Source: an uncultured Lachnospiraceae bacterium
GTDB taxonomy: Bacteria > Bacillota > Clostridia > Lachnospirales > Lachnospiraceae
Direction: 5' to 3'
Assembly (NCBI GenBank): GCA_902781215.1
Contig: CACZIO010000013.1
Coordinates: forward strand, 1-56,426
Length of the DNA: 56,426 bases
The notes below the pieces were generated by a model. It worked only from the letters and a program-made list of their open reading frames with translations, was not told where the DNA came from and made no database searches. Numbering within the stretch: position 1 is the first letter of the stretch; the number at the start of each line of letters is the position of its first letter. Below, one piece after another: positions 1 through 9,832 of the stretch. The position numbers and the translations under genes were made by a program.

Positions 1-3000
1 TACTTTATTTTTAATAACCGTTGTATAACAGCCTATTACCCGGCGGGTTCGGAGAGTACGCCCGGAAAGACATGGGGAACAGCCAAGAATATTGACTGGA
101 TCGCTTATTCCACATGGAATTATGTAGACACCTCAGTAGGCACTGATGGTATTATGCTAGGCGACCAATCAATTGTTGAGGGGAGTACTGTCGTACGGCA
201 GATTGACATTTACGCTAAGACGGAGGATGCAACTGTACTTGCTGGAAGGGCGTCTGTTGTCTCGGGAGATACATCCATCCTAGAGGTAGTCCGAGAAGAC
301 GGACTTATAAAGGACGGGAGCACAGCATCAATTCTGGTAAGGTTGACTGGAAAGAAGGCTGGCTCAACCAGTCTGACAGTGAATTGCGGAAATGGCTTCA
401 CAAAAACCGTAAACGTCACGGTTCGTTTCGCACCGGCCATCAATGTGAACGCGGATGAGACAGAGATCAAATCCATTGCAGGGATCGATCCAAAGAGTTA
501 TGTTCCGAATTCGATCAATGTGGATGTTGGAAAGATTCAGGGTCCGGAAGTTAAGGTCGGGAAATACAGTTTCAATATCTTCGAGATGCAGGGAACCTTT
601 GCCTTGGGAATCAAGGAATCCAATACTTCGATGAAGGTCGACCCCGAAAAGAAAACAATCAAGATTATGATCGGCCTGAGTGACGATACTGTATCTAAAC
701 TCAATGATGTGGACGGATATGCAAAGAGTAATGGTGACACGGATGCTGTATGGGATAGGAACTGGGAAAAGTTCCGGGCTCTTTACAAAGATGTGATTCG
801 CGGAGAGAATATCCAGGACCTGTCCTCCCTATACCAGAAGTATTCTGATCTCAGTGATTTACTCAAAGAGCAGGATGCATCACTGGCTGTCGGAGTAAAG
901 GCAAAATACGCTTTCTTTACTGAACTTAGTTACGCGACGGGAAAGTGGGAGTGCATTGACTGCGGCGGAACTGTAATGCTCAGTTTAAACGGAGACGTAA
1001 AGGCGGATATTGCTTATCCTTGCTATCTCGCTTTTTCAGCGGAACTCTCTGCTCAGGGTGGGGTTTCTATGAAGAACTGGGCAGATCCCGATTCGAGGAC
1101 ATTAGAAATAAGCCTAACCCCAAAATTTGAAGTTGGTCTGGGCGTTGGAGTTGGAGATCGTGCCTTTACAAAAACCTATATTGAAGGTGGGCTGAAGGGA
1201 AGTCTGGAAGCCCCTACTACTTATCGTAGGACATCCTCAGACAGTTCTGTGACGATGAAAGTAAAATTAAAGGGAAAGATATACTTTAAAGCCTCGGCAC
1301 TGTGGGTGTTCTCCTATTCAAATGATAAAGATCTCGGAGATGGAGTAACGCTGCTTGAATACGGGAACGGGGGGAAGAAATCTGTCCGCAGGCAGACTGT
1401 TGCAGATATACAGGCAAGAGATTTTGTGCCGGAACCCAGGACAGCGAGCGCTTCCAAAAAACTTGGAGCGGCAAAGATTGCACGTTTCACTTCGAAAGGA
1501 GTATTCAGTAAGGATAACACGTTTGCGTACGCCAATCCGCAAATGGTAACACTTGACAACAATAATAAGGTACTGTTCTGGATGGAGGACGTTGCAACCA
1601 AGGCGGACGATGACAGGCTGACAATCTATTATAGCATTTACGATGCTGAAAGTGATGCCTGGAGTAGTGAACAAGCTCTGTTTGAGAATGAGGCATATAA
1701 TGGTGTACCTGCTATAGCCACGGATGGGATAAATATCGGTGTAGTCTGGCAGAGGGCGTCTAGAACATTGGGGACATCTGGTGAGATGGAAAAACTGATG
1801 GGATGCCTGGATCTGTGGTATACGGAGTTTGACGGAAAGTCTTTTTCAGATCCAGTCTGTGTATCTGAGCAAGGGAACGGTTTACACAAGGAGAACTATA
1901 CCCTTACTATGAAGGGTGGCAAGGCTGTAATTGCGTGGACTGAGAACTCTGAAAATGATATCTTTGGCCTTTCTGGAACAAACACGCTCTACCAAAGAAG
2001 CATCGAGAGCGGCTTGGAAGGGAATGTCAGGACTGTGGCAAACACAGAGAGCAGTATCGCGGATGTTACCCTAAAAACCGACAATGAGGGAACTAAACTC
2101 TCCTACCGCCTGACGAACGGAGATGAGTCGCAACTTTATATCGAAGATGATTATGGAACAGCTGATCAGGTAGTATCCGGGGAAGGTATCGCCTATTCTC
2201 AGTGGTGTGGAGGTGAATTATTCTACTTGAAGGATAACTCCCTGTATGTTAACAGGGACGGCGAGCCAGACGCTTTAGGAATCAGCGGGATCAACAACTT
2301 CCGAATCGTCCGGAACGGTGATGTTACTTCTCTGCTGACGAATGTCCGGGACGGAAACTACTCCGAGATTTACCGGAGTAATTATGATGCGGATACGGAC
2401 ACATGGGGAAAACTTGTCCAGATCACAGGGCTGGGAGGTTATATTCGAAGCTATGATGCTGAAATGGCGGATGACGGCACTGTTCAGTTGATCGTTAATT
2501 ATGTGCAGGTGACGGATAATAGTGAAAATCCTTACGGAACTGCCTCGGTAAAGGTTGTGGAGGATAATGACTATTTTGACCTGATTGTCGGAAGCAGTGC
2601 CGGATATGACTTAGATAAATTGACCACGGGCACGTCTCTCCCGATTACGGCGACCGTACATAACAATAGCAGTAAAACCCTTAACAGCTTCCAGCTCAGT
2701 CTCATGGATGAGACGGGAAAGGTGCTAAAGACGGAAACAGTCACCCGTGAAATGAACCCGGGGGATACAAAGGACCTGAGCATAGAGTATACGATTCCCT
2801 CTGGCTTTACACACCAGAAACTTACTGTCTCCGTTTCTGTCGATTACGAGGAGGCGGACACAGGAAATAATACAGCTTCTCTGGAAATCGGCCAGGCAGA
2901 TCTCTCTGTAAATGATCTTAATGCAGAGTTTAAAAATGGTGTGGCACAGCTTTCCGGGAATGTGACTAATGATGGCTTTGAGATGGCTGAGACGGTCCGG

Positions 3001-5103
3001 ATCGCTGTGCAGGATGTGACTTCAGGAGAATACATTCTGGAAGAGACGGTTCTTGCAGATAAGATCGGTGCCGGAGAGATGAAGGAATTCACCTATGGCC
3101 TCCCGGAGAAGTATTGGACACTGGTGGACGATTCAAAGAGGTACGAGCTGAATGTTATTGTATCATCGGATTCGGAAGAAAGCCGGCTGGATAACAATAC
3201 AGAGAGAATAGTTTTTGCAGATCTGCACCAAAAGGCGGAAATGAACCGTGTGGCGGCCATCATAATGGACCCTACCGAAGTTTATATGAATATAGGTGAG
3301 ACCAGAGACCTAACGGTGAAATATGCGCCTGCTGATGCAGTAGTCAGTAGTCTGACATGGTCCTCTGATAACGAAAAGGCGGTAACTGTCAAGGATGGAA
3401 AGATTACGGTAGTCGGGCATGGCGATGCAAAGATTATTGCGACGACAGAAGAAGGTGCTTCTGCTGCCTGCGCAGTACATGTTAGATCCTATTCCGATCC
3501 CCAGTTCATTTGGACAGAGAATCATAAGGGCTGTACAGTAACTTTCCGCAGTGGAGCAGACGGGCACGAAGAAAACGTGGAGGCATCTATTAAGGAGGCC
3601 CAGACAGATCCATCTTGCACAGAGGAGGGGGAAATAGTTTATACTGCCACAGCGATTTTTGAGGAGAAGACTTATACAGATACATATCGGGAGGCGCTTA
3701 CAAACAAAGGGCATACTGACGAAAATGGTGACAGGATCTGCGACATGTGTGGAGTAAGAACAGCATATAAGATATCACTGACATCAGGGATTGAAGGTGA
3801 TTCTAGCGGCACAACAGTTGCACCGCTACAAGGCGGTGGCATCTATGCGGCAAAGAGTGACGGAAAATCGGAGACAGTTAGAATCTCGGCTCCCGCTAAG
3901 GTAGGTTATGATTTTAAAGGATGGTATTCTGGAGACGGACAACTATTCGAGACAAAGCTCAGTGTTTCCTTTTCGACAGACTGCGATTTGTCCCTCAAGG
4001 CTTTGTATGTGCCTACTAATGACAAAGTAACACTCAGGGTAAGTGGAGGAGGTTTCAAGATCACTGGCAGCAGTAACACGCAGCAGAGTGTAACCAAAAG
4101 ATACACTCCGGGTAGCCTTGTATCGCTATCTTATGTAGATGAGTCCAGGGAATTTTTGCATTGGGTGAACGAGAGCGGGAGGATAGTCAGCAGGGAGAGA
4201 TCCTATGATTTTACCATTATCAGTGCCACTACGCTTGAGGCGGTCTCTGTTTCTTCAGAAGATTATTCTGGAGAGAAGATGGCCTTTGTGGAATTTTCTT
4301 CCTATTATGATCAGATCCTTTCGGCAGAGACTTATTCGTCTTTGGATGAGATTGAGTTTCCGACTGGGCCTTCCAGAAAGGGTTATGTGTTCTCTGGATG
4401 GGATCATACGCAGGAGGAGATCCGTTCGGCAATTGAAGCGGGCGAAACACATATAACTGTAAAACCGGTCTATGAAAAAACTGGCAACAAAGCAATGCTT
4501 ACTGTTCTTTATGAAGGTGCGGAGCGTGAGCCCGATACCTACGAGGCAGAGGAGGGTTCAATAATTACAGTGGAAGCGCCGGAGATCGACTCATGTAGCT
4601 TTTCGAATTGGCAGGCGGCGGATGGGACACTCCTGTCTACGAAGGAACAATACAGTATTTTAGTGCTAAAGGATGTAGAGATCCAGGCTGTATACACGGT
4701 TGCAGGTGTGCAGGGATTGAAAAAAACTCCTGTTATTGCCATGATCGGTGCCAGTGCATACACAGAGGGGGGAAAGAACAAGTTGTCCTTCACGGCGGTC
4801 AGAAGTCTTCCGGAAGGATATAGCATTGTGGAACACGGCATCCTAAGGAGCACAGACGCATCTTACGGGCAGGCTGATGCGCAGAACACCATGGTGATTG
4901 GAGCTGCAAATGTAAAGAAAATCGCCTCTGCGGATTTGTCAATGGACGGAAGCTACTCAATCAATATAACTGTTGGCTCTAAGACCGACACTGTTGTTTA
5001 TGCCAGGGGCTACCTTGTGGTAAGGGACCAGGATGGCGAACAGTCAACCGTATATTCAGAGAATATACTTGGTTATTCATTCAACAAATTGCATGGGCAG
5101 TAA
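1..5103 (+). CDS. Large modular surface protein, 5'-truncated by the window edge
   Basis: The reading frame is open from base 1, so the true start lies outside the window; about 1,700 residues are visible. The visible start (CITAYYPAG) resembles the end of a BspA-like leucine-rich-repeat region. Counting from base 1, residues about 500-860 look like a beta-propeller (repeated strands such as KVLFWMEDV and IGVVWQRAS). Residues about 870-1075 look like two CARDB-type adhesion domains (ITATVHNNS, LSGNVTNDG, each ending D..NN). Residues about 1085-1160 are a bacterial Ig-like Big_2 domain (LTWSSDNEKAVTV). A GHTDENGDRICDMCG segment follows near 1240, then several InlB/Flg_new beta-grasp repeats (YDFKGWYSGDG, YVFSGWDHT). 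The last 130 residues match a module also found in the 10081-16776 protein. No LPXTG-type sorting signal or C-terminal membrane segment is visible. It is probably a secreted or surface adhesin; the ligand cannot be read from sequence. Confidence 0.85.
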   Translation, partial: YFIFNNRCITAYYPAGSESTPGKTWGTAKNIDWIAYSTWNYVDTSVGTDGIMLGDQSIVEGSTVVRQIDIYAKTEDATVLAGRASVVSGDTSILEVVREDGLIKDGSTASILVRLTGKKAGSTSLTVNCGNGFTKTVNVTVRFAPAINVNADETEIKSIAGIDPKSYVPNSINVDVGKIQGPEVKVGKYSFNIFEMQGTFALGIKESNTSMKVDPEKKTIKIMIGLSDDTVSKLNDVDGYAKSNGDTDAVWDRNWEKFRALYKDVIRGENIQDLSSLYQKYSDLSDLLKEQDASLAVGVKAKYAFFTELSYATGKWECIDCGGTVMLSLNGDVKADIAYPCYLAFSAELSAQGGVSMKNWADPDSRTLEISLTPKFEVGLGVGVGDRAFTKTYIEGGLKGSLEAPTTYRRTSSDSSVTMKVKLKGKIYFKASALWVFSYSNDKDLGDGVTLLEYGNGGKKSVRRQTVADIQARDFVPEPRTASASKKLGAAKIARFTSKGVFSKDNTFAYANPQMVTLDNNNKVLFWMEDVATKADDDRLTIYYSIYDAESDAWSSEQALFENEAYNGVPAIATDGINIGVVWQRASRTLGTSGEMEKLMGCLDLWYTEFDGKSFSDPVCVSEQGNGLHKENYTLTMKGGKAVIAWTENSENDIFGLSGTNTLYQRSIESGLEGNVRTVANTESSIADVTLKTDNEGTKLSYRLTNGDESQLYIEDDYGTADQVVSGEGIAYSQWCGGELFYLKDNSLYVNRDGEPDALGISGINNFRIVRNGDVTSLLTNVRDGNYSEIYRSNYDADTDTWGKLVQITGLGGYIRSYDAEMADDGTVQLIVNYVQVTDNSENPYGTASVKVVEDNDYFDLIVGSSAGYDLDKLTTGTSLPITATVHNNSSKTLNSFQLSLMDETGKVLKTETVTREMNPGDTKDLSIEYTIPSGFTHQKLTVSVSVDYEEADTGNNTASLEIGQADLSVNDLNAEFKNGVAQLSGNVTNDGFEMAETVRIAVQDVTSGEYILEETVLADKIGAGEMKEFTYGLPEKYWTLVDDSKRYELNVIVSSDSEESRLDNNTERIVFADLHQKAEMNRVAAIIMDPTEVYMNIGETRDLTVKYAPADAVVSSLTWSSDNEKAVTVKDGKITVVGHGDAKIIATTEEGASAACAVHVRSYSDPQFIWTENHKGCTVTFRSGADGHEENVEASIKEAQTDPSCTEEGEIVYTATAIFEEKTYTDTYREALTNKGHTDENGDRICDMCGVRTAYKISLTSGIEGDSSGTTVAPLQGGGIYAAKSDGKSETVRISAPAKVGYDFKGWYSGDGQLFETKLSVSFSTDCDLSLKALYVPTNDKVTLRVSGGGFKITGSSNTQQSVTKRYTPGSLVSLSYVDESREFLHWVNESGRIVSRERSYDFTIISATTLEAVSVSSEDYSGEKMAFVEFSSYYDQILSAETYSSLDEIEFPTGPSRKGYVFSGWDHTQEEIRSAIEAGETHITVKPVYEKTGNKAMLTVLYEGAEREPDTYEAEEGSIITVEAPEIDSCSFSNWQAADGTLLSTKEQYSILVLKDVEIQAVYTVAGVQGLKKTPVIAMIGASAYTEGGKNKLSFTAVRSLPEGYSIVEHGILRSTDASYGQADAQNTMVIGAANVKKIASADLSMDGSYSINITVGSKTDTVVYARGYLVVRDQDGEQSTVYSENILGYSFNKLHGQ

Positions 5104-5187
5104 AACGCTTGAACCTGACATTTCAGTAAAAGGTGGTGTTTTATAAAAAAAGCATCCTGCATGCGTATGGAACCCAGCGATTAAGCA

Positions 5188-5238
5188 CATCGAATGTAAC
5201 GAGAAACCATTTGCGAGGTTTTCTCGTTACATTCGATG
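5188..5238. repeat. 19-bp perfect inverted repeat (hairpin) after the surface-protein gene
   Basis: Arms at 5188-5206 (CATCGAATGTAACGAGAAA) and 5220-5238 are perfectly complementary around a 13-base loop. It lies 85 bases after the stop codon. There is no T-tract on either side, so it is not a textbook intrinsic terminator; it could be a processed 3' hairpin or an old recombination or insertion site. The rest of the 5104-5472 gap shows nothing recognisable. Confidence 0.7.
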
Positions 5239-5472
5239 ATGCGGTAATAACATAAGTGGTAATCATAATAATCTTTCTGAACAACTATCCTTTTGAAATA
5301 TCGTCTGAAGAATTATTGACTGTCATAGAGGGTATTAATCGAGGATCCGTGGGTGAAAGAACTCAGGGAAGATTGTTGGAAAGCGAAGCGGGGAACAGTT
5401 CGCAGTATCATCTTTGAGTCTTATATCATATATACGTGGCCTTGCTTGACAACAAACATTGGTGATTTACTA

Positions 5473-6375
5473 ATGAAAAAAATACTGTTTTTATTTATAG
5501 CTTTGGGAATACTTATTTGTCCTTCGACAGCCATTTTTGCCAAGGGAAATGAATATACTGAGGGGGACCTTGTATATATAATTGAACGTGGAGGAATTAT
5601 TATTACAGGATATTTTGGAGACGAAAAAACTGTAGTTATTCCGAAGAGTATTGCCGGTATGCCTGTATCTGAAATAGGTGAGAAGGCTTTCACAGGTACC
5701 TATGTAACGAAGATAATACTTCCTGAAAGTATAATGAAGATATCTGAACAATCTATTCCATCTAATTGTCAAGTGGAATATGAAAGTAGGGGACAATCTG
5801 CCCTGGAAAAGAATAATCCGGATAAGGAACAGAGTGAAGAATCAGAAAATAGCATGAGTGAAAATGTGCCTCTTGAAGTGGATTCTGGAAACTTGACGCA
5901 AGAGGATACTAGAAAGGATACTGATTCAACAGCAGTACAAGATTCGAAAACATTGGGACTGTATAGTGGGGCTGATGATAAGTCAGGTCATAATAGTTCT
6001 GTTGATGATAAAAGCAAGATTAATAAAAACAATACGGAGCCTATAATAGGAAATACTTCTATTTACGATGCAAGTGAGAGCCATTTGGAAAGAGCAACTA
6101 TTGATGAATTTGAGGATGTACTGGAGGATAATCCAGAAGATTCAGTAGTACAGGCTATACCATCTGAAAAAACTAATCCTTTGAAATCTGCCCATGGGCA
6201 TGAATCTTCTTTAGAAAGTAGTACTGTCACAGAGGAGGGAGACCCAGAAACTGAGGGCGCAGTTCGAGGGGATAATAGGAAAAATGCCATTGATAAAGTG
6301 TTAAGTGTCATTATAATTAGTGGTCTTATCGTGTTTATTGTAAATATCATGAGAAATAAAAGAGGAAAAACGTAA
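5473..6375 (+). CDS. Small membrane-anchored BspA-like LRR protein
   Basis: This 300-residue protein starts at the ATG that begins a clear signal peptide (MKKILFLFIALGILICPSTA). The frame is open 120 bases further upstream, but those residues are not signal-like. Residues about 27-95 hold a partial LRR_5 (BspA-type) unit (VVIPKSIAGMPVSEIGEKAF, then KIILPESI). Residues about 100-270 are a low-complexity Ser/Asp/Glu-rich stretch, probably an extended stalk. A single hydrophobic segment (VLSVIIISGLIVFIVNIM) followed by RNKRGKT anchors the C-terminus with a short positive tail inside. The likely topology is an extracellular LRR displayed on a stalk. Codon use is AT-richer than in genes further right. 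Only about two LRR strands are present, far fewer than typical BspA proteins, so it may be a fragment-derived gene. Function unknown. Confidence 0.7.
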   Translation: MKKILFLFIALGILICPSTAIFAKGNEYTEGDLVYIIERGGIIITGYFGDEKTVVIPKSIAGMPVSEIGEKAFTGTYVTKIILPESIMKISEQSIPSNCQVEYESRGQSALEKNNPDKEQSEESENSMSENVPLEVDSGNLTQEDTRKDTDSTAVQDSKTLGLYSGADDKSGHNSSVDDKSKINKNNTEPIIGNTSIYDASESHLERATIDEFEDVLEDNPEDSVVQAIPSEKTNPLKSAHGHESSLESSTVTEEGDPETEGAVRGDNRKNAIDKVLSVIIISGLIVFIVNIMRNKRGKT

Positions 6376-6633
6376 TAATGCTTGCTAATGCAAATATTAC
6401 ATAACCAGCTGGAGGGAGTGAGCGTGGCCCGTGATTAAAAAGAACGGACTTATGCCTGTAAACATCGACAACTATATTATCATCAAGGCAGAGCGAGCAT
6501 GTAAATTCATCAACAAATTGTACCTGACGCGGGTTTTGAGAAGCAGGTCGGACAGTCTATTATCACATACTTGGTGCCCCTTCTAATTACCCGTGTCTAA
6601 CAGTTTCTGCGGTTCAGTGGAAAGAGCGTAGAG

Positions 6634-6742
6634 GAGAGCGTGGAAGAAATTGGCTTGGAATGTGGCTTATGACAAATCACTATCTTAGCCGCGTATTTAA
6701 AGGAGTTTAGGGGCGTTGAGTGTTGAGTATGTGGGCGGCAAG
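6634..6742 (+). pseudogene. Relic of an AraC-family regulator (C-terminal HTH)
   Basis: Three short frames read in order give the end of an AraC-type helix-turn-helix: ESVEEIGLECG (6634-6666), then after a frameshift MTNHYLSRVFKGV (6669-6707), then ALSVEYVGGK (6713-6742), matching the family pattern S.EEIA...G....YFSRVFK...G.SP.EYR. At least two frameshifts make it non-functional. The rest of the gap 6376-6979 has no intact gene; upstream words (from about 6430) may be more of the same decayed locus, but I cannot identify them. It may once have regulated the neighbouring cluster (inference). Confidence 0.6.
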
Positions 6743-6979
6743 ATGATTTTGCCACCACGGGGGGTGTGGAATTCACATAACCAATAATGGAATTACTTAT
6801 TCCAAATTAAGAATTAAGGGCTGTTACCTTGCATATATTTTACCAGATATGTACTTGTAACGCATTGTTCTCCTCATTTTTATGGGGATTTTAAGAACGG
6901 TTTTTTCGTTCAGCAAGCACTAATTAGCATAGTTGCTTTCCTAAAGTAGATAGCAACTCTAAATGACACAGGACATCAA

Positions 6980-8257
6980 ATGACCAACGAACAATCTACT
7001 CTCCTGGCTTTGCTTTCAAATGCCTTGTTTAATAAATCGATCGATCTTAAGCAAGACGATTATAACTGGGAAAAGATATATCAGGAGGCTAAGGAACAGG
7101 CTGTAGCCCCATTGGTATTTCATACACTGGATCAGGATCGTATTGACAGCATGCCTTCTGAGCTGTATGAAACCTGGAGAAAAAACGCTACCTTTACTCT
7201 TGTTAATAACGTCCGCATATCACATAACCATCTTCTTGTGCACCAGTGGATGACAGAGAATCAGATCCCGTATGTGATCTTGAAAGGGGTTGCCTCATCA
7301 CACTACTATCCGGTACCGGAGTACCGTGCCCTGGGGGATGTCGATTTTCTTATTCCAAGAGACTACATGCAGAAGGTCGACAGTATTATGAAAAAGCATG
7401 GTCTAACGCCCGCTGAAAACGGGCACGGATTCCATGTCGCTTATACTGGAAATAGAATGTGCATGGAAGCCCATTTTGATGTCACAGATGTTCCAAACGG
7501 TAAAACCGGTGATGCGATTCATATGTATCTTGAAGACATTTTTCAGATGTCCTCAATGCAGATGACGTCTGGCGGCGAGATGGTTTTGCCGTCTCCCTTC
7601 CACCACGGACTGGTTCTGCTTTTACACACTTGTCGGCACATGATGGAATCAGGAATAGGGCTGAGGCACCTCTGTGACTGGGCTGTGTTTGAGAATAGCT
7701 TTACAGATAATGAATTCAGAAATCTGTTCGAAGAGAAGCTTAGGGAAATGGGCCTCTGGCGCTTTGCCCAGGAGCTGACAAAAGTCTGTATTCTTTACCT
7801 CGGTGTGGAGGACAGGGAATGGGTTCGAAACGATGGATTAGATTCTGAGTCGTCAGCCATATCGCCTGATAAAGAAATACACGGAGAAAATGAGTTTGCT
7901 TTGACAGTAGAACTGATGGAGGACATTCTTTGCAGCGGCAATTTTGGAATGAAGGACACAAATCGGGGGATTGAAAGCTTGTTAATATCAAAATCAGGCA
8001 AGAACGATTTGCAATCGCCCGCGGATGTTCTTCTCCAATTCTACAGATCAGTTAATAACGTAGTGTATTATTACTGGCCATTTGTCAAAAAGGCAAGGAT
8101 TTTACTTCCGGTTGGATGGGTCTACTTTGGAGGCAGGAGAATCATAAGAGGTATTACCGGGAAGAGAAAACCGTTGAATGTAAAAAACATGATCGAGGGC
8201 GCATCAGAGAGAAGAAACATATACAAAGAACTGCACCTTTTTGAAACGGACTCGTGA
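6980..8257 (+). CDS. Nucleotidyltransferase family protein (NTP_transf_5 type)
   Basis: This 425-residue protein fits the uncharacterised nucleotidyltransferase family often annotated NTP_transf_5. The family pattern is visible: IPYVILKGVASSHYYP (about 96-111, with the invariant LKG), then YRALGDVDFLIP (about 115-126, with the G-D-x-D metal-binding motif), then MCMEAHFDV (about 158-166) and a helical His-rich part (HHGLVLLLHTCRHMM, about 210-224). From family knowledge, such proteins recur in peptide-modification loci beside HPr-kinase-like and PqqD genes, where they are thought to transfer a nucleotidyl group; the substrate is not established. It heads the same-strand series 6980-19444. Residues about 288-302 form a Ser/Asp-rich insertion. 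The start ATG has a weak AGGAC site in front. Fold confidence is good, role tentative. Confidence 0.8.
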   Translation: MTNEQSTLLALLSNALFNKSIDLKQDDYNWEKIYQEAKEQAVAPLVFHTLDQDRIDSMPSELYETWRKNATFTLVNNVRISHNHLLVHQWMTENQIPYVILKGVASSHYYPVPEYRALGDVDFLIPRDYMQKVDSIMKKHGLTPAENGHGFHVAYTGNRMCMEAHFDVTDVPNGKTGDAIHMYLEDIFQMSSMQMTSGGEMVLPSPFHHGLVLLLHTCRHMMESGIGLRHLCDWAVFENSFTDNEFRNLFEEKLREMGLWRFAQELTKVCILYLGVEDREWVRNDGLDSESSAISPDKEIHGENEFALTVELMEDILCSGNFGMKDTNRGIESLLISKSGKNDLQSPADVLLQFYRSVNNVVYYYWPFVKKARILLPVGWVYFGGRRIIRGITGKRKPLNVKNMIEGASERRNIYKELHLFETDS

Positions 8258-8447
8258 AGCTGCAGCCGTCAGAGGAATCACGACAGAAGAATGATTGATT
8301 ACTCTCGATTCATTTCATTAACTATATACTGAAAACTATTTCTGTGGCACATGCGACTTAAATCGATAAATGCTGGGAAATGAAATAATGTGTCCGGACT
8401 AAGTCTTCTCTATTGATAGCTCAACTTCTTAGAGTGACAGAAAGAAT

Positions 8448-9350
8448 ATGATACAAACCTACCGTTTTGCAGACAGAACCATTGAAATCCACCCGGTCTC
8501 GGACTACATTCATGAGTTCTGCAGAGAGTATCGGGTGGAGAAGGAAACGGATTCTCCTCAGATGATACCGGACTTTTCTGTCTCGACGACACAGGAGGAT
8601 ATTGATTATGAGCGGACAAGATCTGAACAGACAGCCATAAAGGAAGGCCACGCTCCCTATCATTATTCTGACGCATATTTGGAGACACTTGCGCTTTACC
8701 GCAAGATTGCCGAGAAGATGCCGGCCTATGACACCGTTCTGTTCCATGGATCTGTGATTGCGGTGGAGGAAGCGGGAGGCCCGCCTCTGTGCGAACCGAC
8801 GGAAGCATATGCTACAAGGGATGTATATGCTACGACAGAAAAACATGCCACAACGGATGCCGATCCCGACTGTATTCAAACTACCCGGCAGGCATACCTG
8901 TTCACCGCGAAGAGCGGAACCGGCAAGTCAACTCATGCCCGCCTGTGGCGGGAAATGCTGGGAGCTCGTGCGGTGATGGTCAATGATGATAAGCCGCTGA
9001 TACGTGTGACGAATCGTGGCGTCCTCGCCTACGGCACGCCCTGGGATGGCAAGCACCGGCTGAGCAGCAACATCTGCGTCCCCCTGAAGGCAGTCTGTAT
9101 TCTGGAGCAGTCCCCGGAAAACCACATCCGCCGGATCACCCCGACGGATGCCATGCCATTCCTGCTGCAGCAGGTTTACCGCCCGTCAGATCCGCGAATG
9201 CTTGCCAGGATCCTGGAGCTGATTGACAGAATGGCGCAGTCAGTAAGCTTCTATAAGCTGGCCTGCAACATGGATCCGGAGGCGGCACAATTATCTTACC
9301 ATACGATGGTGACAGATGAATCATCAATGCCTATAATAGAAAGGGTGTGA
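8448..9350 (+). CDS. HPr kinase/phosphorylase-like protein (peptide kinase candidate)
   Basis: This 300-residue protein is shorter than and distinct from true HprK, but has the kinase core: a P-loop AKSGTGKST (about 154-162), VNDDKPLIR (about 178-186), YGTPWDGKHRLSSN (about 195-208), and a C-terminal YKLACNMDPEAA. In lasso-peptide loci of the paeninodin type, homologues phosphorylate a Ser of the precursor; here the only visible short substrate is the 33-residue peptide at 9833. Residues about 115-135 are an insertion of degenerate repeats (AYATRDVYATTEKHATTDAD) just before the P-loop, so this linker has expanded by tandem duplication. The stop overlaps the longest possible frame of the next gene, arguing for co-translation. 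A decayed second copy of the C-terminus sits at 22630-22749. The substrate assignment is inference. Confidence 0.78.
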   Translation: MIQTYRFADRTIEIHPVSDYIHEFCREYRVEKETDSPQMIPDFSVSTTQEDIDYERTRSEQTAIKEGHAPYHYSDAYLETLALYRKIAEKMPAYDTVLFHGSVIAVEEAGGPPLCEPTEAYATRDVYATTEKHATTDADPDCIQTTRQAYLFTAKSGTGKSTHARLWREMLGARAVMVNDDKPLIRVTNRGVLAYGTPWDGKHRLSSNICVPLKAVCILEQSPENHIRRITPTDAMPFLLQQVYRPSDPRMLARILELIDRMAQSVSFYKLACNMDPEAAQLSYHTMVTDESSMPIIERV

Positions 9351-9385
9351 ACGGTAAGATGATTTTGCATAGAAAGGGTACCGGG

Positions 9386-9646
9386 ATGAAATTGAATAAA
9401 GACTTCCTGACACACAACATGTCGGAGGATTACTACCTCGTTCCCGTGGGAGGAACCGACTTTTCCGGCATTGTCAAGGGCAATAAGACCATGGGGGTCA
9501 TAATAGAACTCCTGAAAAATGAGACCACAGAGGATCAGATTATTTCCGCCATGAAAACGCGCTTTGACGCCCCGGAGGAAGTATTGACGAGGGACGTGGA
9601 GAAGGTCCTTGCTGAACTAAGGAAAATCGGAGCGTTGGATGAGTAA
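9386..9646 (+). CDS. PqqD-family peptide chaperone (RRE domain)
   Basis: This 86-residue protein starts at the ATG at 9386, preceded by AAGGGTACCGGG; a GTG in frame at 9347 overlapping the kinase stop is the alternative. The fold signature of PqqD/RiPP recognition elements is visible: YYLVPVGG, then GNKTMGVIIELLKN (G.....I...L), ETTEDQIISAMKTRFD and a final VEKVLAELRKIGAL helix. PqqD-type domains bind the leader part of a precursor peptide and present it to a modifying enzyme. Free-standing copies of this size are typical of lasso and related RiPP clusters. Its position between the kinase and the small peptide makes that peptide the obvious client (inference). Confidence 0.85.
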   Translation: MKLNKDFLTHNMSEDYYLVPVGGTDFSGIVKGNKTMGVIIELLKNETTEDQIISAMKTRFDAPEEVLTRDVEKVLAELRKIGALDE

Positions 9647-9758
9647 TGAGCCGGATGGGAGATGCGGCTTAAAACCCGGGGGTGAGCCAGAGACGTCGCC
9701 GGTGACCAATGGCGATGAGATAAAGCGGTATTACGATTGATATGGACTGGATAGTCCG

Positions 9759-9787
9759 TTGAAAACCTGTACACTGTACAAGATACT
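9759..9787 (+). promoter_or_regulatory. Promoter with embedded operator-like repeat before the 33-residue peptide
   Basis: TTGAAA (9759-9764), a 17-base spacer and GATACT (9782-9787) form a plausible sigma-A promoter. The spacer contains TGTACACTGTACA (9768-9780), two copies of the palindrome TGTACA one base apart, as expected for a dimeric regulator sitting between -35 and -10. It gives a leader of about 40 bases to the ATG at 9833. Seen by eye, not tested. Confidence 0.5.
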
Positions 9788-9832
9788 GAAGCAAAGAAAC
9801 GATTTAGGAAATGTTACCAGGAGGACAACAAG

